DNA from: Zoogloeaceae bacterium
GTDB lineage: Bacteria > Pseudomonadota > Gammaproteobacteria > Burkholderiales > Rhodocyclaceae
Reading direction: 5' to 3'
Length of the DNA: 47,712 nt
Assembly: GCA_031273565.1 (NCBI GenBank)
Contig: JAISRR010000087.1
Span: forward strand, 1 to 47,712
Under the pieces are notes generated by a model that worked only from the letters and a program-made list of their open reading frames with translations, was not told the DNA's origin and made no database searches. Of the stretch, positions 17,176 to 26,225 are shown one piece after another; within the stretch, counting starts at the first letter, position 1; every line of letters begins with the position of its first letter. The translations under genes and the position numbers were made by a program.

Positions 17176-18030
17176 ATGTTCAACTGGTTCAAAACTGCCC
17201 TGCTGATGGCCGCCATTACCGCCCTGTTTGGCGTGCTGGGCGCGGCGATGGGGGGCACGCAGGGCATGTTGTTGGCGCTGGCGCTGGGGGGCGGCATGAA
17301 TCTTTTTGCCTACTGGTTTTCCGACCAGATGGTCTTGAAGATGTACAAGGCGCGCGCGGTCGACGAGACTTCCGCGCCCGCTTTTTACAATATGGTGCGC
17401 GAACTGGCCGGAAACGCCGGGTTGCCGATGCCGCGTGTCTATATCATCGACGAGACGCAGCCCAACGCCTTTGCCACCGGGCGCAACCCGGAACACGCCG
17501 CTGTCGCCGCCACAACCGGCATTCTTTCGCTGCTGTCGCCCCGCGAATTGCGTGGCGTCATGGCGCACGAACTCACGCATGTCAAACATCGCGACATCCT
17601 CATTTCCACCATTTCCGCCACGCTGGCGGGCGGCATTTCCGCGCTGGCCCATTTCGCCATGTTCTTTGGTGGGCGTGATTCCCGTCGCGCTCATCCGCTT
17701 GTCGGGCTTCTGGTGGTGATACTCGCGCCTCTCGCCGCCAGTCTGATTCAAATGGCCATCTCCCGCGCCCGCGAATTCGAGGCGGACCGGGGCGGCGCGG
17801 AAATCAGCGGCGATCCCGACGCCCTCGCCGATGCACTGGAAAAAATCAGCGCCCGCGCCCGCAGCACCCCCATGCAAACCGCCGAAGCGCACCCGGAAAC
17901 CGCGCAGATGATGATTATGAATCCCCTCGCGGGCGGTGGTTTTTCCAACCTGTTCTCCACCCACCCGCCGACAGCAGAGCGCGTCGCCCGACTGCGGGCG
18001 CTTGTCAGGGTTCAGGGATCAGAAAAGTAA
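17176..18030 (+). CDS. htpX: Membrane protease HtpX
   Basis: Zinc protease of the inner membrane involved in quality control of membrane proteins. It is 284 residues. Two N-terminal helices (about 7-27 and 30-48) precede HELTH at 131-135, two more helices at about 145-165 and 175-193, and the third ligand in [16 protein letters not shown]. The tail has [19 protein letters not shown], typical of HtpX. AAGGAG lies nine bases before the ATG. The last six codons (VQGSEK) and the stop fall inside a dispersed CAGGGATCAG repeat, so the C-terminal tail appears to have been written by the repeat. The gene may be read from the def-fmt transcript. Confidence 0.95.
   Translation: MFNWFKTALLMAAITALFGVLGAAMGGTQGMLLALALGGGMNLFAYWFSDQMVLKMYKARAVDETSAPAFYNMVRELAGNAGLPMPRVYIIDETQPNAFATGRNPEHAAVAATTGILSLLSPRELRGVMAHELTHVKHRDILISTISATLAGGISALAHFAMFFGGRDSRRAHPLVGLLVVILAPLAASLIQMAISRAREFEADRGGAEISGDPDALADALEKISARARSTPMQTAEAHPETAQMMIMNPLAGGGFSNLFSTHPPTAERVARLRALVRVQGSEK
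18004..18027. repeat. Dispersed CAGGGATCAG motif, copy 3 (ends htpX)
   Basis: GTCAGGGTTCAGGGATCAG overlaps the last codons of htpX. Related copies are at 10506 and 13128. A looser inverted counterpart (CTGACCTCTGATCCCCGAAA) is at 18191-18215 on the other side of the hairpin repeat block. Confidence 0.5.
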
Positions 18031-18100
18031 CCGGCGCTTCCGCGATGCGATTGTGGTCGGGCGGCATCCACGATACCGCTGTCGTTGACATGCGGCGCAA

Positions 18101-18165
18101 GGTAGGGCGGCATCGTAGAAACCGCCGTTCGTTGGCATGCGGCGCGCTCGGAGAGCGCGCCCTAC
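18101..18165. repeat. Paired-hairpin repeat, family B, copy 1
   Basis: A 65-bp element with inverted ends GGTAGGGCG and CGCCCTACC. The right hairpin is perfect (GGCGCGCTC, loop GGA, GAGCGCGCC); the left one is decayed. The central block contains CATGCGGCGC, shared with the other copies. Its tail, GCCCTACCTGAACCC, is repeated in tandem after it (up to about 18188), and a partial unit precedes it (18071-18100). The rest of the 357-bp gap between htpX and the porin holds only the flanking CAGGGATCAG-type motif and the porin leader. Confidence 0.75.
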
Positions 18166-18190
18166 CTGAACCCGCCCTACCTGAACCCGT

Positions 18191-18215
18191 CCTGACCTCT
18201 GATCCCCGAAACCTG
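18191..18215. repeat. Inverted partner of the CAGGGATCAG motif
   Basis: CTGACCTCTGATCCCCGAAA lies about 165 bases after the copy ending htpX, in the opposite sense, so the hairpin repeat is bracketed by the two. The match is partial. Confidence 0.4.
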
Positions 18216-18270
18216 TTGTTCCTCAACAACACCTGTTTGTCTTTTTCCTGACAGGGAGGCGCTTTCTTCC

Positions 18271-18300
18271 TTGCGGATGTCGTTGCGCCCCTGCTACAGT
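18271..18300 (+). promoter_or_regulatory. Candidate sigma-70 promoter of the porin gene
   Basis: TTGCGG (18271-18276) and TACAGT (18295-18300) are spaced by 18 bases, about 88 bases before the porin start. This leaves a long 5' leader, common for porin messages. Not tested. Confidence 0.4.
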
Positions 18301-18387
18301 CCGCCTACCTTGATTCCCGTGCCGTACGCATCCTGTGTGCGGCGCGGATTTTTCGAACGTGTTTTTTCAACCTGTGGAGAAATATCC

Positions 18388-19503
18388 ATGCAAAAGAAAC
18401 TGATTGCACTGGCCGTGGTCGCTCTGGCTTCCGGCGCCGCTTTCGCTCAATCCAATGTCACCATCTACGGCTCCGTGGATGTCGGCTTTTCTCATCGTGG
18501 CGACAACATCAATGACCATGTTGGCAGCCAGAACGCCATCGACTCCGGTCTTTCCGGTGATTCTCTGATTGGCTTCAAGGGGGTTGAAGACCTGGGCAAT
18601 GGCGTTTCAGCCCTGTTCGTGCTGGAAGCTGGTTTTAGCGCTGATGATGGCAACCATACCGAAAACGGCAAGCTCTTCGGCAAACAGGCTTTTCTGGGTC
18701 TGACCGGTGGCTTTGGCACCGCCATCGCTGGTCGTCTGGTCGCTCCCCGTTACTCCCTGCTGGCTGCAACCGATCCGTTTGCTGATGGCACCGTGGGTCG
18801 CTTCAACAATGTGTACAGCGACACTCAAACCGCTAACGTGGATCGTGTCGACAACGCGGTGGCCTATGTTTCGCCCAGCTTCTCCGGCTTCAATGTGACC
18901 GCCGCCTATTCCACCAGCGCCCTGTGGCAAGAAGGCACGTTCGCTGGTGTGGACAACGATGGCGATCTGCGCGTCTACACCATTCTGCCGCGTTACACCA
19001 ACGGCCCTCTGGACATCGGTCTTGCCTATCAAGGGATTCGTGGTAAAGACAGCACCAAAGATGCCAAGATCAAGCAATGGACACTGGCTGGTTCCTATGA
19101 CTTCAAGGTTGTCAAGCTGGCTGCTTTCTACGACAGCTACAAGGATCAAGATGGCTTCGCAAGCCAAGCTTTGGATGGTTGGACCACGACTTTCACCAGT
19201 ACCAAGGATGTCAAGCTGAAAACTTGGGGTTTGGGCGTGACCGTTCCGTTCGGCAAACATGCTATTCTGGCTTCCTACAACCAATCCAAGTTTGATTGGC
19301 ATCTAGACGGTAAGTCCAAGCAATGGGCCTTGGGTTACACCTATAGCCTGTCCAAGCGTACCAACTTCTACGCTGCTTACTCCGACATCAGCAATGACGA
19401 TGGCACCAATGACGCTAAGCGTGGTACCACCGTGAGCGATGCCAACAACTATGGTGACGGCTACCAAAATGGCTTCCAGTTCGGTCTGAAGCACAACTTC
19501 TGA
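18388..19503 (+). CDS. General porin, Gram-negative (neisserial-type) outer-membrane protein
   Basis: A 371-residue trimeric beta-barrel porin that lets small solutes through the outer membrane. Signal peptide MQKKLIALAVVALASGAAFA is cleaved before QSNVTIYGSVDVGF, the standard start of the Gram_neg_porin family. GFKGVEDLGNGVSALFVLE and a long run of alternating beta strands follow, and the protein ends in LKHNF with the terminal Phe needed by the BAM complex. The ATG at 18388 with GGAGA upstream begins the signal peptide; a longer frame from 18271 is not coding. Codon use (many GCT, AAG, ACC, GGT) differs from neighbours and suggests high expression. A strong terminator follows directly. Confidence 0.93.
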   Translation: MQKKLIALAVVALASGAAFAQSNVTIYGSVDVGFSHRGDNINDHVGSQNAIDSGLSGDSLIGFKGVEDLGNGVSALFVLEAGFSADDGNHTENGKLFGKQAFLGLTGGFGTAIAGRLVAPRYSLLAATDPFADGTVGRFNNVYSDTQTANVDRVDNAVAYVSPSFSGFNVTAAYSTSALWQEGTFAGVDNDGDLRVYTILPRYTNGPLDIGLAYQGIRGKDSTKDAKIKQWTLAGSYDFKVVKLAAFYDSYKDQDGFASQALDGWTTTFTSTKDVKLKTWGLGVTVPFGKHAILASYNQSKFDWHLDGKSKQWALGYTYSLSKRTNFYAAYSDISNDDGTNDAKRGTTVSDANNYGDGYQNGFQFGLKHNF

Positions 19504-19524
19504 TCTTCCCGGAGAACAGCAAGT

Positions 19525-19556
19525 CAAAAAACGGACGCTTCGGCGTCCGTTTTTTT
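19525..19556 (+). terminator. Rho-independent terminator of the porin
   Basis: ACGGACGC, a TTCG tetraloop and GCGTCCGT form a perfect stem, preceded by a run of A and followed by TTTTTT. It begins about 20 bases after the porin stop. Confidence 0.93.
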
Positions 19557-19618
19557 GCGCCTTCGCAAAACCCCGATGTTCTGGAAAAAGGTGGTTCGGC
19601 AGGAGGGTAGGTGGTTTA

Positions 19619-19683
19619 GGTAGGGCGCTTTCTCCGAAAGCGCCATCGTCTACATGCGGCGCGCTCGGAGAGCACGCCCTACC
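19619..19683. repeat. Paired-hairpin repeat, family B, copy 2
   Basis: A 65-bp element with GGTAGGGCG and CGCCCTACC ends. Left hairpin GGCGCTTTC, loop TCC, GAAAGCGCC is perfect; right hairpin GGCGCGCTC with GAGCACGCC has one mismatch. The middle holds ATCGTCTACATGCGGCGC, as in the other copies. It lies between the porin terminator and the duplicated terminator relic. Confidence 0.78.
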
Positions 19684-19745
19684 AGAAACGCCCTACCAAA
19701 AACACCCTGCCAGAAACGCCCTGCCAGAAACGCCCTGCCAAAAAC
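19676..19745. repeat. 14-bp tandem repeat, five units
   Basis: Five contiguous units of consensus GCCCTGCCAGAAAC (variants with A at position 6 and AA at 10) run from the right end of the hairpin element into the porin 3' relic. It looks like expansion of the element's CGCCCTACC tail by slippage. Confidence 0.85.
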
Positions 19746-19809
19746 TTCTGATCTCCCCGGAGACAAGCAAGTCAAAAAACGAACGCTTCGGCGTCCGTTT
19801 TTTTGCGCC
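19743..19809 (+). pseudogene. Relic of a second porin 3' end with its terminator
   Basis: Sixty-seven bases match 19495-19561 with four mismatches. They include the final Asn-Phe codons and TGA of the porin, the 3' untranslated stretch with CAAGTCAAAAAAC, and the terminator hairpin (one arm now ACGAACGC, giving a mismatch). No porin coding sequence remains upstream of it, only repeats. This fits loss of a tandem porin copy. The remaining 183 bases up to pyrD hold no recognised gene. Confidence 0.75.
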
Positions 19810-19992
19810 TGACACAGCGGGTGTGACGCCGCGCCGCTATCCGTTACCAAGGGCGTCTTCACCGGAATTGACGGAGCAGCCCGTCGCGCAACATGCTGAA
19901 CGGTTTCAGCGGGGTTGGATCGGGCGCGCGCGCCGGGTGCGCCGCATAACACCTGTTTTCCGCCTTCTTATGCGGTAAAATGCCGCTCCACC

Positions 19993-21051
19993 ATGATTTA
20001 TCCACTCTTACGTCGCGCCCTGTTCGTCCTGGAAGCCGAGAAGGCTCACGGGTTCGGTTTGTCCGCGCTCTCTTTTTTGCATGCGGGCGGGCTTTCCGGC
20101 CTGCTGGCGGATCGGCGCGTACATGACCCGGTGGAGGTCATGGGACTCAGCTTTCCCAACAAGGTCGGTCTGGCGGCGGGGCTGGACAAGGATGGCGCGC
20201 ATATCGACGCGCTGGCGGCGATGGGCTTCGGGCATATCGAGGTGGGCACGGTGACGCCGCGTCCGCAACCGGGCAATCCCCGTCCCCGGCTGTTCCGCCT
20301 GCCGGAAGCGCAGGCCATCATCAATCGCATGGGTTTCAATAATCAGGGCGTCGATGCGTTGCTTGAGCGGGTAAAACGCGCGGAATTTGTCCGGCAGGGC
20401 GGCGTTCTGGGGATCAATATCGGCAAAAACGCCGATACGCCGATCGAAAAAGCGGCGGAGGATTATGTGTTGTGTCTGCAAAAAGTCTATGCCGTTGCCA
20501 GTTATGTCGCGATCAACATTTCCAGTCCCAACACGAAAAATCTGCGCGATTTGCAGCAGGACGCGGCGCTGGACACGTTGCTTTCCCGTCTCAAGGCGGA
20601 GCAGCGGGTGTTGGCGGAGCAGCAGGGACGTTATGTGCCGCTGGCCCTGAAAATCGCGCCGGATCTGGATGAGGCGCAAATTACGGCGATTGCCGACGCC
20701 GTGCGGCGGCATCGCATGGATGGCGTGATTGCCGCGAACACCACGCTTTCCCGCGTGGGGGTTGAAAAACTGCCGCATGGCGACGAAGCGGGCGGGTTGT
20801 CCGGTCAACCGGAATTCCGGCTGGCGACGACAACGCTCGGCAAGCTGGCACACGCCTTGCAAGGCGAAACCCCTCTGATCGGCGTGGGCGGCATCATGAA
20901 GGGCGAGGACGCGCGCGCCAAAATTGCCGCCGGAGCGCGTCTGGTTCAGCTTTACACGGGTTTCATTTATCATGGGCCGAAGCTTGTCCGCGAGGTCGCC
21001 GCCAGTTTGCAAAACAATGCACCAAACAACGCGCACGGCGCGGCGAGCTGA
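19993..21051 (+). CDS. pyrD: Dihydroorotate dehydrogenase (quinone), class 2
   Basis: Oxidises dihydroorotate to orotate in pyrimidine synthesis, passing electrons to quinone at the inner membrane. It is 352 residues. The N-terminal quinone-binding helices are [23 protein letters not shown] and substrate motifs include [53 protein letters not shown] (with the class 2 catalytic Ser), GVIAANTT and GVGGIM. The ATG at 19993 starts the family's normal N-terminus; a longer frame is not supported. rnfA follows 22 bases later and may be read through. Confidence 0.96.
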   Translation: MIYPLLRRALFVLEAEKAHGFGLSALSFLHAGGLSGLLADRRVHDPVEVMGLSFPNKVGLAAGLDKDGAHIDALAAMGFGHIEVGTVTPRPQPGNPRPRLFRLPEAQAIINRMGFNNQGVDALLERVKRAEFVRQGGVLGINIGKNADTPIEKAAEDYVLCLQKVYAVASYVAINISSPNTKNLRDLQQDAALDTLLSRLKAEQRVLAEQQGRYVPLALKIAPDLDEAQITAIADAVRRHRMDGVIAANTTLSRVGVEKLPHGDEAGGLSGQPEFRLATTTLGKLAHALQGETPLIGVGGIMKGEDARAKIAAGARLVQLYTGFIYHGPKLVREVAASLQNNAPNNAHGAAS

Positions 21052-21073
21052 TGCCGATTTCACTTGAGTTTTT

Positions 21074-21652
21074 ATGACGCACTATTTCCTTTTGCTCATT
21101 GGCGCGGTACTTGTCAATAACGTCGTTCTGGTCAGGATTCTCGGCCTCTGCCCGTTCATGGGCGTGTCGAAGAAGCTGGAAACCGCCTATGGCATGGGGG
21201 CGGCGACCACCTTTGTGCTGACGCTGGCGACCGGGGCGAGTTTCATCATCGACCATTACCTGCTCATCCCCGCCGGGCTGGAGTACCTGCGCACCCTGTC
21301 GTTCATCGTCACCATCGCCGCCATTGTGCAATTGACCGAGATGGTCATCGCCAGAACATCGCCCGTGTTGCAGCAGGTGCTGGGCATTTATCTGCCGCTG
21401 ATTACCACCAATTGCGCGGTGCTGGGCGTGCCGCTCCTGAATATCTCGCATGGCTATGGGTTTGTGGAATCCCTGCTTTTCGGCGCGGGTAACGCGCTGG
21501 GGTTTTCGCTGGTGCTGGTGCTTTTCGCCAGTATGCGCGAGCGGGTGGACGCGGCGGATGTGCCGCTGCCTTTCCGGGGCGCGGCGATTGCCATGGTGAC
21601 GGCGGGCTTGATGAGCCTTGCCTTCATGGGTTTTGCGGGATTGGATCGTTAG
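21074..21652 (+). CDS. rnfA: Rnf electron-transport complex subunit A
   Basis: Integral membrane subunit of the Rnf (Rsx) complex, which couples electron transfer between ferredoxin and NADH to ion pumping. It is 192 residues with six hydrophobic helices. Family signatures are [20 protein letters not shown] near the start and [20 protein letters not shown] in the middle; each includes a Cys of the membrane-embedded iron site (LGLCPF and TTNCAV). First gene of an intact A-B-C-D-G-E operon, two bases before rnfB. Confidence 0.96.
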   Translation: MTHYFLLLIGAVLVNNVVLVRILGLCPFMGVSKKLETAYGMGAATTFVLTLATGASFIIDHYLLIPAGLEYLRTLSFIVTIAAIVQLTEMVIARTSPVLQQVLGIYLPLITTNCAVLGVPLLNISHGYGFVESLLFGAGNALGFSLVLVLFASMRERVDAADVPLPFRGAAIAMVTAGLMSLAFMGFAGLDR

Positions 21653-21654
21653 TC

Positions 21655-22242
21655 ATGGAAATTCTGATTGCCATTGCGATCATGGCGCTGGGCGCGCTGA
21701 CGCTGGGCGCGGCGTTGGGCTACGCCGCCACGCGCTTCAAGGTCGAAGGCGACCCGCTGACGGACAAAGTCAACGCCATTCTGCCGCAAACGCAGTGCGG
21801 CCAGTGCGGATTCCCCGGCTGCAAGCCCTATGCCGAAGCCATCGCCAAAGGCGAAGCGGAAATCAATCTCTGCCCGCCCGGCGGCGACGAAGGGGTCAAA
21901 AAACTGGCTGAATTACTGGGGCGCGAATACAAGCCGTTGGCGGCGGCGGCAGAGGAGAAAAAACGGGTCGTCGCCGTCATCCGCGAAGACCAGTGCATCG
22001 GCTGCACCCTGTGTATTCAGGCGTGCCCAGTGGATGCCATCGTTGGCGCGGCCAGACAGATGCATACGGTGGTGGAATCCCTGTGCACCGGCTGCGAACT
22101 GTGTCTGAAACCCTGCCCGGTCGAATGCATCGACCTTCGCGCCTTGCCGGAAACGCTGGATGACTGGAAGTGGCGGTATCCGGTCATCCCCGTTCGGGCG
22201 GTTCACTATGCGATTCCGGTCGCGCAGGGGGCAAGGTGCTGA
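21655..22242 (+). CDS. rnfB: Rnf complex subunit B, iron-sulfur protein
   Basis: Cytosol-facing electron-entry subunit, 195 residues. An N-terminal membrane helix (about 3-24) is followed by a 4Fe-4S domain with C48, C51, C56 and C73 ([16 protein letters not shown] ... NLCPPGG) and a double-cluster ferredoxin domain with C114, C117, C120, C124 and C144, C147, C150, C154. Gammaproteobacterial and betaproteobacterial RnfB share this short form, unlike the longer clostridial type. Its last seven bases overlap the GTG start of rnfC. Confidence 0.96.
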   Translation: MEILIAIAIMALGALTLGAALGYAATRFKVEGDPLTDKVNAILPQTQCGQCGFPGCKPYAEAIAKGEAEINLCPPGGDEGVKKLAELLGREYKPLAAAAEEKKRVVAVIREDQCIGCTLCIQACPVDAIVGAARQMHTVVESLCTGCELCLKPCPVECIDLRALPETLDDWKWRYPVIPVRAVHYAIPVAQGARC

Positions 22243-23795
22243 AAAATCTGTTTTTCTTCCCCGGCGGCGTCAAGCCCGAACACCACAAGCAGGAATCCGT
22301 GACCCAGCCCATTGCCGCCGCGCCCCTGCCGGAACGTCTGATATTGCCCCTGAAGCAAAGCGTCGGCGCCGCGCCGCGTCCCGTCGTGACGGTGGGTGAA
22401 AAGGTGTGCAAGGGACAGCCCATCGCGGCGGCGGAAGGCTGGATTTCCGCCAGTCTGCACGCGCCGACCTCCGGCACGGTGGTCGATATCGGCAATTACC
22501 CGATCGCGCACCCTTCCGGCCTCGCCGTGCCCGCCATCGTGATCGAGGCCGACGGGCGGGACGCGTGGGGCGAACATGCGCCACTGGATTATGAAAAACG
22601 CTCCCCGCGCGAAATTCAGAATTATCTGCAAGCCTTCGGCGTGGTGGGTCTGGGCGGCGCGACATTTCCCAGTCACGTCAAACTCTCCACCCATACGCCG
22701 GTCGAGGAACTGATTATCAACGGCGCGGAATGCGAACCGTATATCACCTGCGACGACCTGCTGATGCGCGCGCGCGCGGCGGACATCATCGCGGGCGTGG
22801 CGTTTTTGCGCGATGTGCTGAACGCGAAGCGAGTGGTGATTGCGATTGAAAACAACAAGCCGGAAGCCGCCGCCGCCCTGCGCGCGGCGGCAGCGGCGAA
22901 GGGTGAAAACTTCACCATCGGCTGCATTCCCACCTGCTACCCGGCGGGCAGCCTGAGACAACTGATCTACACCCTGACCGGCAAGCGCGCGCCGACGAAT
23001 GTGCTGCCCGGCGAGCTGGGCGTGCAGTGTTTCAACGTCGCCACCGCCTACAGCGTCTGGCGGGCCGTGGCGCACGGCGAGCCGGTCATCCGTCGCGTCG
23101 TGACCGTGAGCGGCAATGTGCGCGCGCCGCAGAACTGGGAAGCGCCGATTGGCATGGCGATGGATGCCCTGCTGCAACTTTCCGAACCGCTGGCCGACAC
23201 CGACGGCGTGATCGTCGGCGGCCCGATGATGGGCTTTTCCGCGCCCACCCTGAATGTGCCGCTGATGAAGGGCAGCAATTGTCTGATTGCCCGTTCGCCG
23301 AAGCTGTTCCCCGCCAGACCGCCGGAATCGCCCTGCATCCGGTGCACCTCCTGCGCCCAGGCGTGTCCGCAGGGCTTGCAGCCGTTTGAACTGTACTGGT
23401 GGAGCCGCGCCAGAAATTTCGCCAAGGTCGAGGAATACGCGCTGTCCGAGTGCATCGAGTGTGGCTGCTGCGCCTATGTTTGCCCGGCGTCCATTCCGCT
23501 GGTGCAGTATTTCCGCTTCGCCAAAAGCGAGATTCGCGCCGCCGCCAAAGAACAAAAAATGGCCGAAAGCGCCAGGGCGCGCTTCGAATTCCGGCAATTC
23601 CGCGCCGAGCGCGAAAAAGCCGAACGCGCGGAAAAACTCGCCCGCGCCGCCGCAGCCCAGGCCGCGAAGCTGGAGGCGGCGGGGGGCGCGCAGCATGACG
23701 CGGAAAGCGCAAAACAGGCCATCATCGCCGCCGCCGTGGAGCGCGCCAGTGTGGCTAACGCGGCGGCAGACAGCGCGCAGACAGAAAACCATTGA
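22236..23795 (+). CDS. rnfC: Rnf complex subunit C, NADH-binding iron-sulfur protein
   Basis: Peripheral subunit that carries the NAD(H) and FMN site. It is 519 residues from the GTG at 22236, which overlaps the rnfB stop and starts the standard [17 protein letters not shown]. An earlier frame start lies inside rnfB and is rejected. [13 protein letters not shown] and [16 protein letters not shown] are the nucleotide-binding signatures. Two ferredoxin motifs begin at about residues 367 ([13 protein letters not shown]) and 406 ([13 protein letters not shown]). The last 80 residues are an Ala/Lys/Glu-rich coiled tail, shorter than in E. coli RsxC. Confidence 0.95.
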   Translation: MLKNLFFFPGGVKPEHHKQESVTQPIAAAPLPERLILPLKQSVGAAPRPVVTVGEKVCKGQPIAAAEGWISASLHAPTSGTVVDIGNYPIAHPSGLAVPAIVIEADGRDAWGEHAPLDYEKRSPREIQNYLQAFGVVGLGGATFPSHVKLSTHTPVEELIINGAECEPYITCDDLLMRARAADIIAGVAFLRDVLNAKRVVIAIENNKPEAAAALRAAAAAKGENFTIGCIPTCYPAGSLRQLIYTLTGKRAPTNVLPGELGVQCFNVATAYSVWRAVAHGEPVIRRVVTVSGNVRAPQNWEAPIGMAMDALLQLSEPLADTDGVIVGGPMMGFSAPTLNVPLMKGSNCLIARSPKLFPARPPESPCIRCTSCAQACPQGLQPFELYWWSRARNFAKVEEYALSECIECGCCAYVCPASIPLVQYFRFAKSEIRAAAKEQKMAESARARFEFRQFRAEREKAERAEKLARAAAAQAAKLEAAGGAQHDAESAKQAIIAAAVERASVANAAADSAQTENH

Positions 23796-23797
23796 CC

Positions 23798-24826
23798 ATG
23801 CCCATCATCAGTTCCCCTTATCTCCACGCGCAAAACGCCAGCACGCGCGGCATCATGCGGCGGGTCATGCTGGCGCTCGTGCCCGGTATCCTCGTCTACA
23901 CGACCCTGATTGGCCCCGCCCTGCTGGTGCAGATTTGTCTGGCCAGCGTCGCCGCCCTGATTTTTGAAGCCGCCTTGCTGAAACTGCGCGGCATACCGGT
24001 GGCGCGTTTTCTGGACGATGGCTCGGCGCTGGTGACGGCCTGGCTGATCGCGCTCACCTTTCCACCGTTGTCGCCCTGGTGGTTGACCGTGACCGGCGTG
24101 TTTTTCGCCATCGTGGTCGCCAAGCAACTGTACGGCGGCCTTGGACAAAATCCCTTCAATCCGGCCATGGTCGCCTTCGCGGCCTGCATCATCGCCTTTC
24201 CCGCCCTGATGTCGCAGTGGCCGGCGCAGGGGTTGTCCCTGCCCTTCGCCAATCAGATGGAAGTCATTTTCGGCTTCGCGCCGCGTCTGGACGCCCTGTC
24301 TTCCGCCACGCCGCTGGATGCCATCAAGACGGCGTTAAAACTGAACACCGTCGGCGACAACATTCAGGAACTCCTGATGCGTCAGGACCTTTACGGCACC
24401 TTCGCCGGGCGCGGCTGGGAATGGGTGAGCATGGCCTACCTGTGCGGCGGCGTGCTGCTGCTCATGATGGGCGTCATCACCTGGCACACGCCATTTGCCT
24501 TCATCCTCAGCATGACGGCAATTTCCAGCCTTTGCTGGCTGATCGACCCCGGCCGGTTTTCCGATCCGGTTTTCCACCTCTTTTCCGGCGGGGCCATGCT
24601 GGGCGCGTTCTTTATCATCACCGACCCGGTTTCCGGCTGTTCGACGCCGAAAGGTCGCCTGATTTTCGGCTGCGGCGCGGGTCTGCTCGCCTACCTGATC
24701 CGGGTGTTCGGCGTCTTCCCCGACGGCATTGCCTTTGCGGTGCTGATTATGAACATCGGCGCGCCGCTGATCGACCATTGCACCCAGCCCACGGTATTCG
24801 GACGGCGCAAGGGCAGGGAGGCATAA
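23798..24826 (+). CDS. rnfD: Rnf complex subunit D, membrane flavoprotein
   Basis: Membrane subunit of the ion path, 342 residues with many hydrophobic helices. The covalent FMN attachment Thr is T171 in LSSATPLDAIKT. Other family blocks are SSPYLHAQNASTRGIM, GGLGQNPFNPAM and FFIITDPVSGCSTPKGR. The ATG at 23798, just after the rnfC stop, is preferred; a TTG two codons earlier is possible. rnfG starts three bases after the stop. Confidence 0.95.
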   Translation: MPIISSPYLHAQNASTRGIMRRVMLALVPGILVYTTLIGPALLVQICLASVAALIFEAALLKLRGIPVARFLDDGSALVTAWLIALTFPPLSPWWLTVTGVFFAIVVAKQLYGGLGQNPFNPAMVAFAACIIAFPALMSQWPAQGLSLPFANQMEVIFGFAPRLDALSSATPLDAIKTALKLNTVGDNIQELLMRQDLYGTFAGRGWEWVSMAYLCGGVLLLMMGVITWHTPFAFILSMTAISSLCWLIDPGRFSDPVFHLFSGGAMLGAFFIITDPVSGCSTPKGRLIFGCGAGLLAYLIRVFGVFPDGIAFAVLIMNIGAPLIDHCTQPTVFGRRKGREA

Positions 24827-24829
24827 GCG

Positions 24830-25516
24830 ATGAGCGAAATCCAAACTCCCGATGCTTTGCCGCCGGCATCAACGCCCGGCGCGGTTCGCGTCACGCTGAA
24901 GACAGCGGGCATTCTGCTGGCCTTTGTCGTGGCGTTTACCAGTCTTCTGTCCGTCGCGCAGCAATGGACGCGCCCGGCCATCGAAGCCTCGCTGGCGGCG
25001 GAAAAGATGAAATTCATCAACGAAGTGCTGCCTGCGGGGGGCTATGACAACGATTTGCTCGCCGACACGCTCACCCTGCCGCCGACGCCGGAACTGGGGC
25101 TTGCCGAAGCAAGCCGGGTCTATCGCGCCCGTCTGGATGGAAAACCCGTCGCGCTGGTGCTGGAAGCCGTCGCCCCGGACGGTTACGCGGGTGATATCCG
25201 CCTGATTCTGGGCGTCACGGCGGCGGGCGAAATCACCGGCGTGCGCGTCGTCCAGCACAAGGAAACGCCGGGTCTGGGCGACTACATCGACCTGAAAAAA
25301 GACAAGGACAAACAATACCCCTGGATCGTGCAGTTCGACGGATTGAAGTATCCCGATGTGCCGGACGAGGAATGGAAAGTGAAAAAGGACAGGGGGCGTT
25401 TTTACTACCGCACCGGCGCGACCGTTTCGCCGCGCGCCGTCATCAAGGCGGTGCACCGCGCCATGCAATTTGTCGTCGCCCATCAGGCGCGACTGTTCGA
25501 GGAGGCCACGCCATGA
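24830..25516 (+). CDS. rnfG: Rnf complex subunit G, periplasmic flavoprotein
   Basis: A 228-residue subunit with one N-terminal membrane helix (about 24-46) and a periplasmic FMN-binding domain. The FMN is expected on T198 in RTGATVSPRAVIKAV. KETPGLGDYIDLKKDKD is the conserved FMN-domain loop. The N-terminus carries about 20 extra Pro/Ala-rich residues before the helix. It ends in an ATGA overlap with rnfE. Confidence 0.94.
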   Translation: MSEIQTPDALPPASTPGAVRVTLKTAGILLAFVVAFTSLLSVAQQWTRPAIEASLAAEKMKFINEVLPAGGYDNDLLADTLTLPPTPELGLAEASRVYRARLDGKPVALVLEAVAPDGYAGDIRLILGVTAAGEITGVRVVQHKETPGLGDYIDLKKDKDKQYPWIVQFDGLKYPDVPDEEWKVKKDRGRFYYRTGATVSPRAVIKAVHRAMQFVVAHQARLFEEATP

Positions 25517-26214
25517 TGAACCGTGAAATCTTCCGCAGCATTGCCTGGAATGGCCTCTGGAAGCAGAACACCAGCTTTGTGCAGATTCTGGGGCTTTGCC
25601 CCTTGCTCGCCATTTCCACCAACATCGTCAACGCCGTGATGCTCTCGCTCGCCACCCTGATTGTCATGGCGCTCTCCAATGTCGCCGTGTCCTTACTGCG
25701 GCGCTGGATTCCGCATGAAATCCGCATTCCGGTGTTCATCCTCATCGTCGCCGCACTGGTCACGGTCGTCGATTTGCTGTTCAACGCCTGGTTCCACGAG
25801 CTTTACGTCATCCTGGGCATTTTCATTCCCCTGATTGTCACCAATTGCATCGTGCTCGCCCGCGTCGAAGCCTTCGCGGGCAAGAATCCGCCGCTGGAAT
25901 CCACGCTTGACGGCGTTTTCATGGGCCTCGGCATGCTCTGGTCGCTGGCCTTGCTGGGCGCGCTGCGCGAACTGATTGGCGATGGCACCCTGTTTTCCGG
26001 CATCGATCTGGTGATTCCCGGCGCGGAGGCGTTTCGGATTCTGCCCGAAGCATATCCCGGCTTTCTGCTGGCGGTGTTGCCTCCCGGCGCGTTCATCCTG
26101 CTCGGCTGCCTGATCGCCGGGAAAAACTGGCTGGACATCCGCGCCGCCGCCCGCCAGAAATCCCGACCTGCCGCGCCGCCTGCGGCGACCGCCGAAAACG
26201 CTGTCGTCCCCTGA
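25513..26214 (+). CDS. rnfE: Rnf complex subunit E
   Basis: Integral membrane subunit, 233 residues, homologous to RnfA and forming the pseudo-symmetric ion-channel pair. Signatures are NTSFVQILGLCPLLAIST near the N-terminus and LGIFIPLIVTNCIVLARVEA in the middle, again with the two Cys positions of the membrane iron site. The C-terminus has an Ala/Pro-rich tail (about 215-233). The ATG overlaps the rnfG stop. nth follows 11 bases later, the same order as in E. coli. Confidence 0.95.
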   Translation: MMNREIFRSIAWNGLWKQNTSFVQILGLCPLLAISTNIVNAVMLSLATLIVMALSNVAVSLLRRWIPHEIRIPVFILIVAALVTVVDLLFNAWFHELYVILGIFIPLIVTNCIVLARVEAFAGKNPPLESTLDGVFMGLGMLWSLALLGALRELIGDGTLFSGIDLVIPGAEAFRILPEAYPGFLLAVLPPGAFILLGCLIAGKNWLDIRAAARQKSRPAAPPAATAENAVVP

Positions 26215-26225
26215 AGCGTCGCGCA

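Noticed and set aside
19676-19745. Possible CRISPR-like array
   Set aside because: The five 14-bp units are contiguous, without spacers, too short for CRISPR repeats, and no cas gene is present.
22206-23792. 528-codon open frame on the minus strand
   Set aside because: Antisense to rnfC, with His/Arg/Gly-rich low-complexity translation and no signature.
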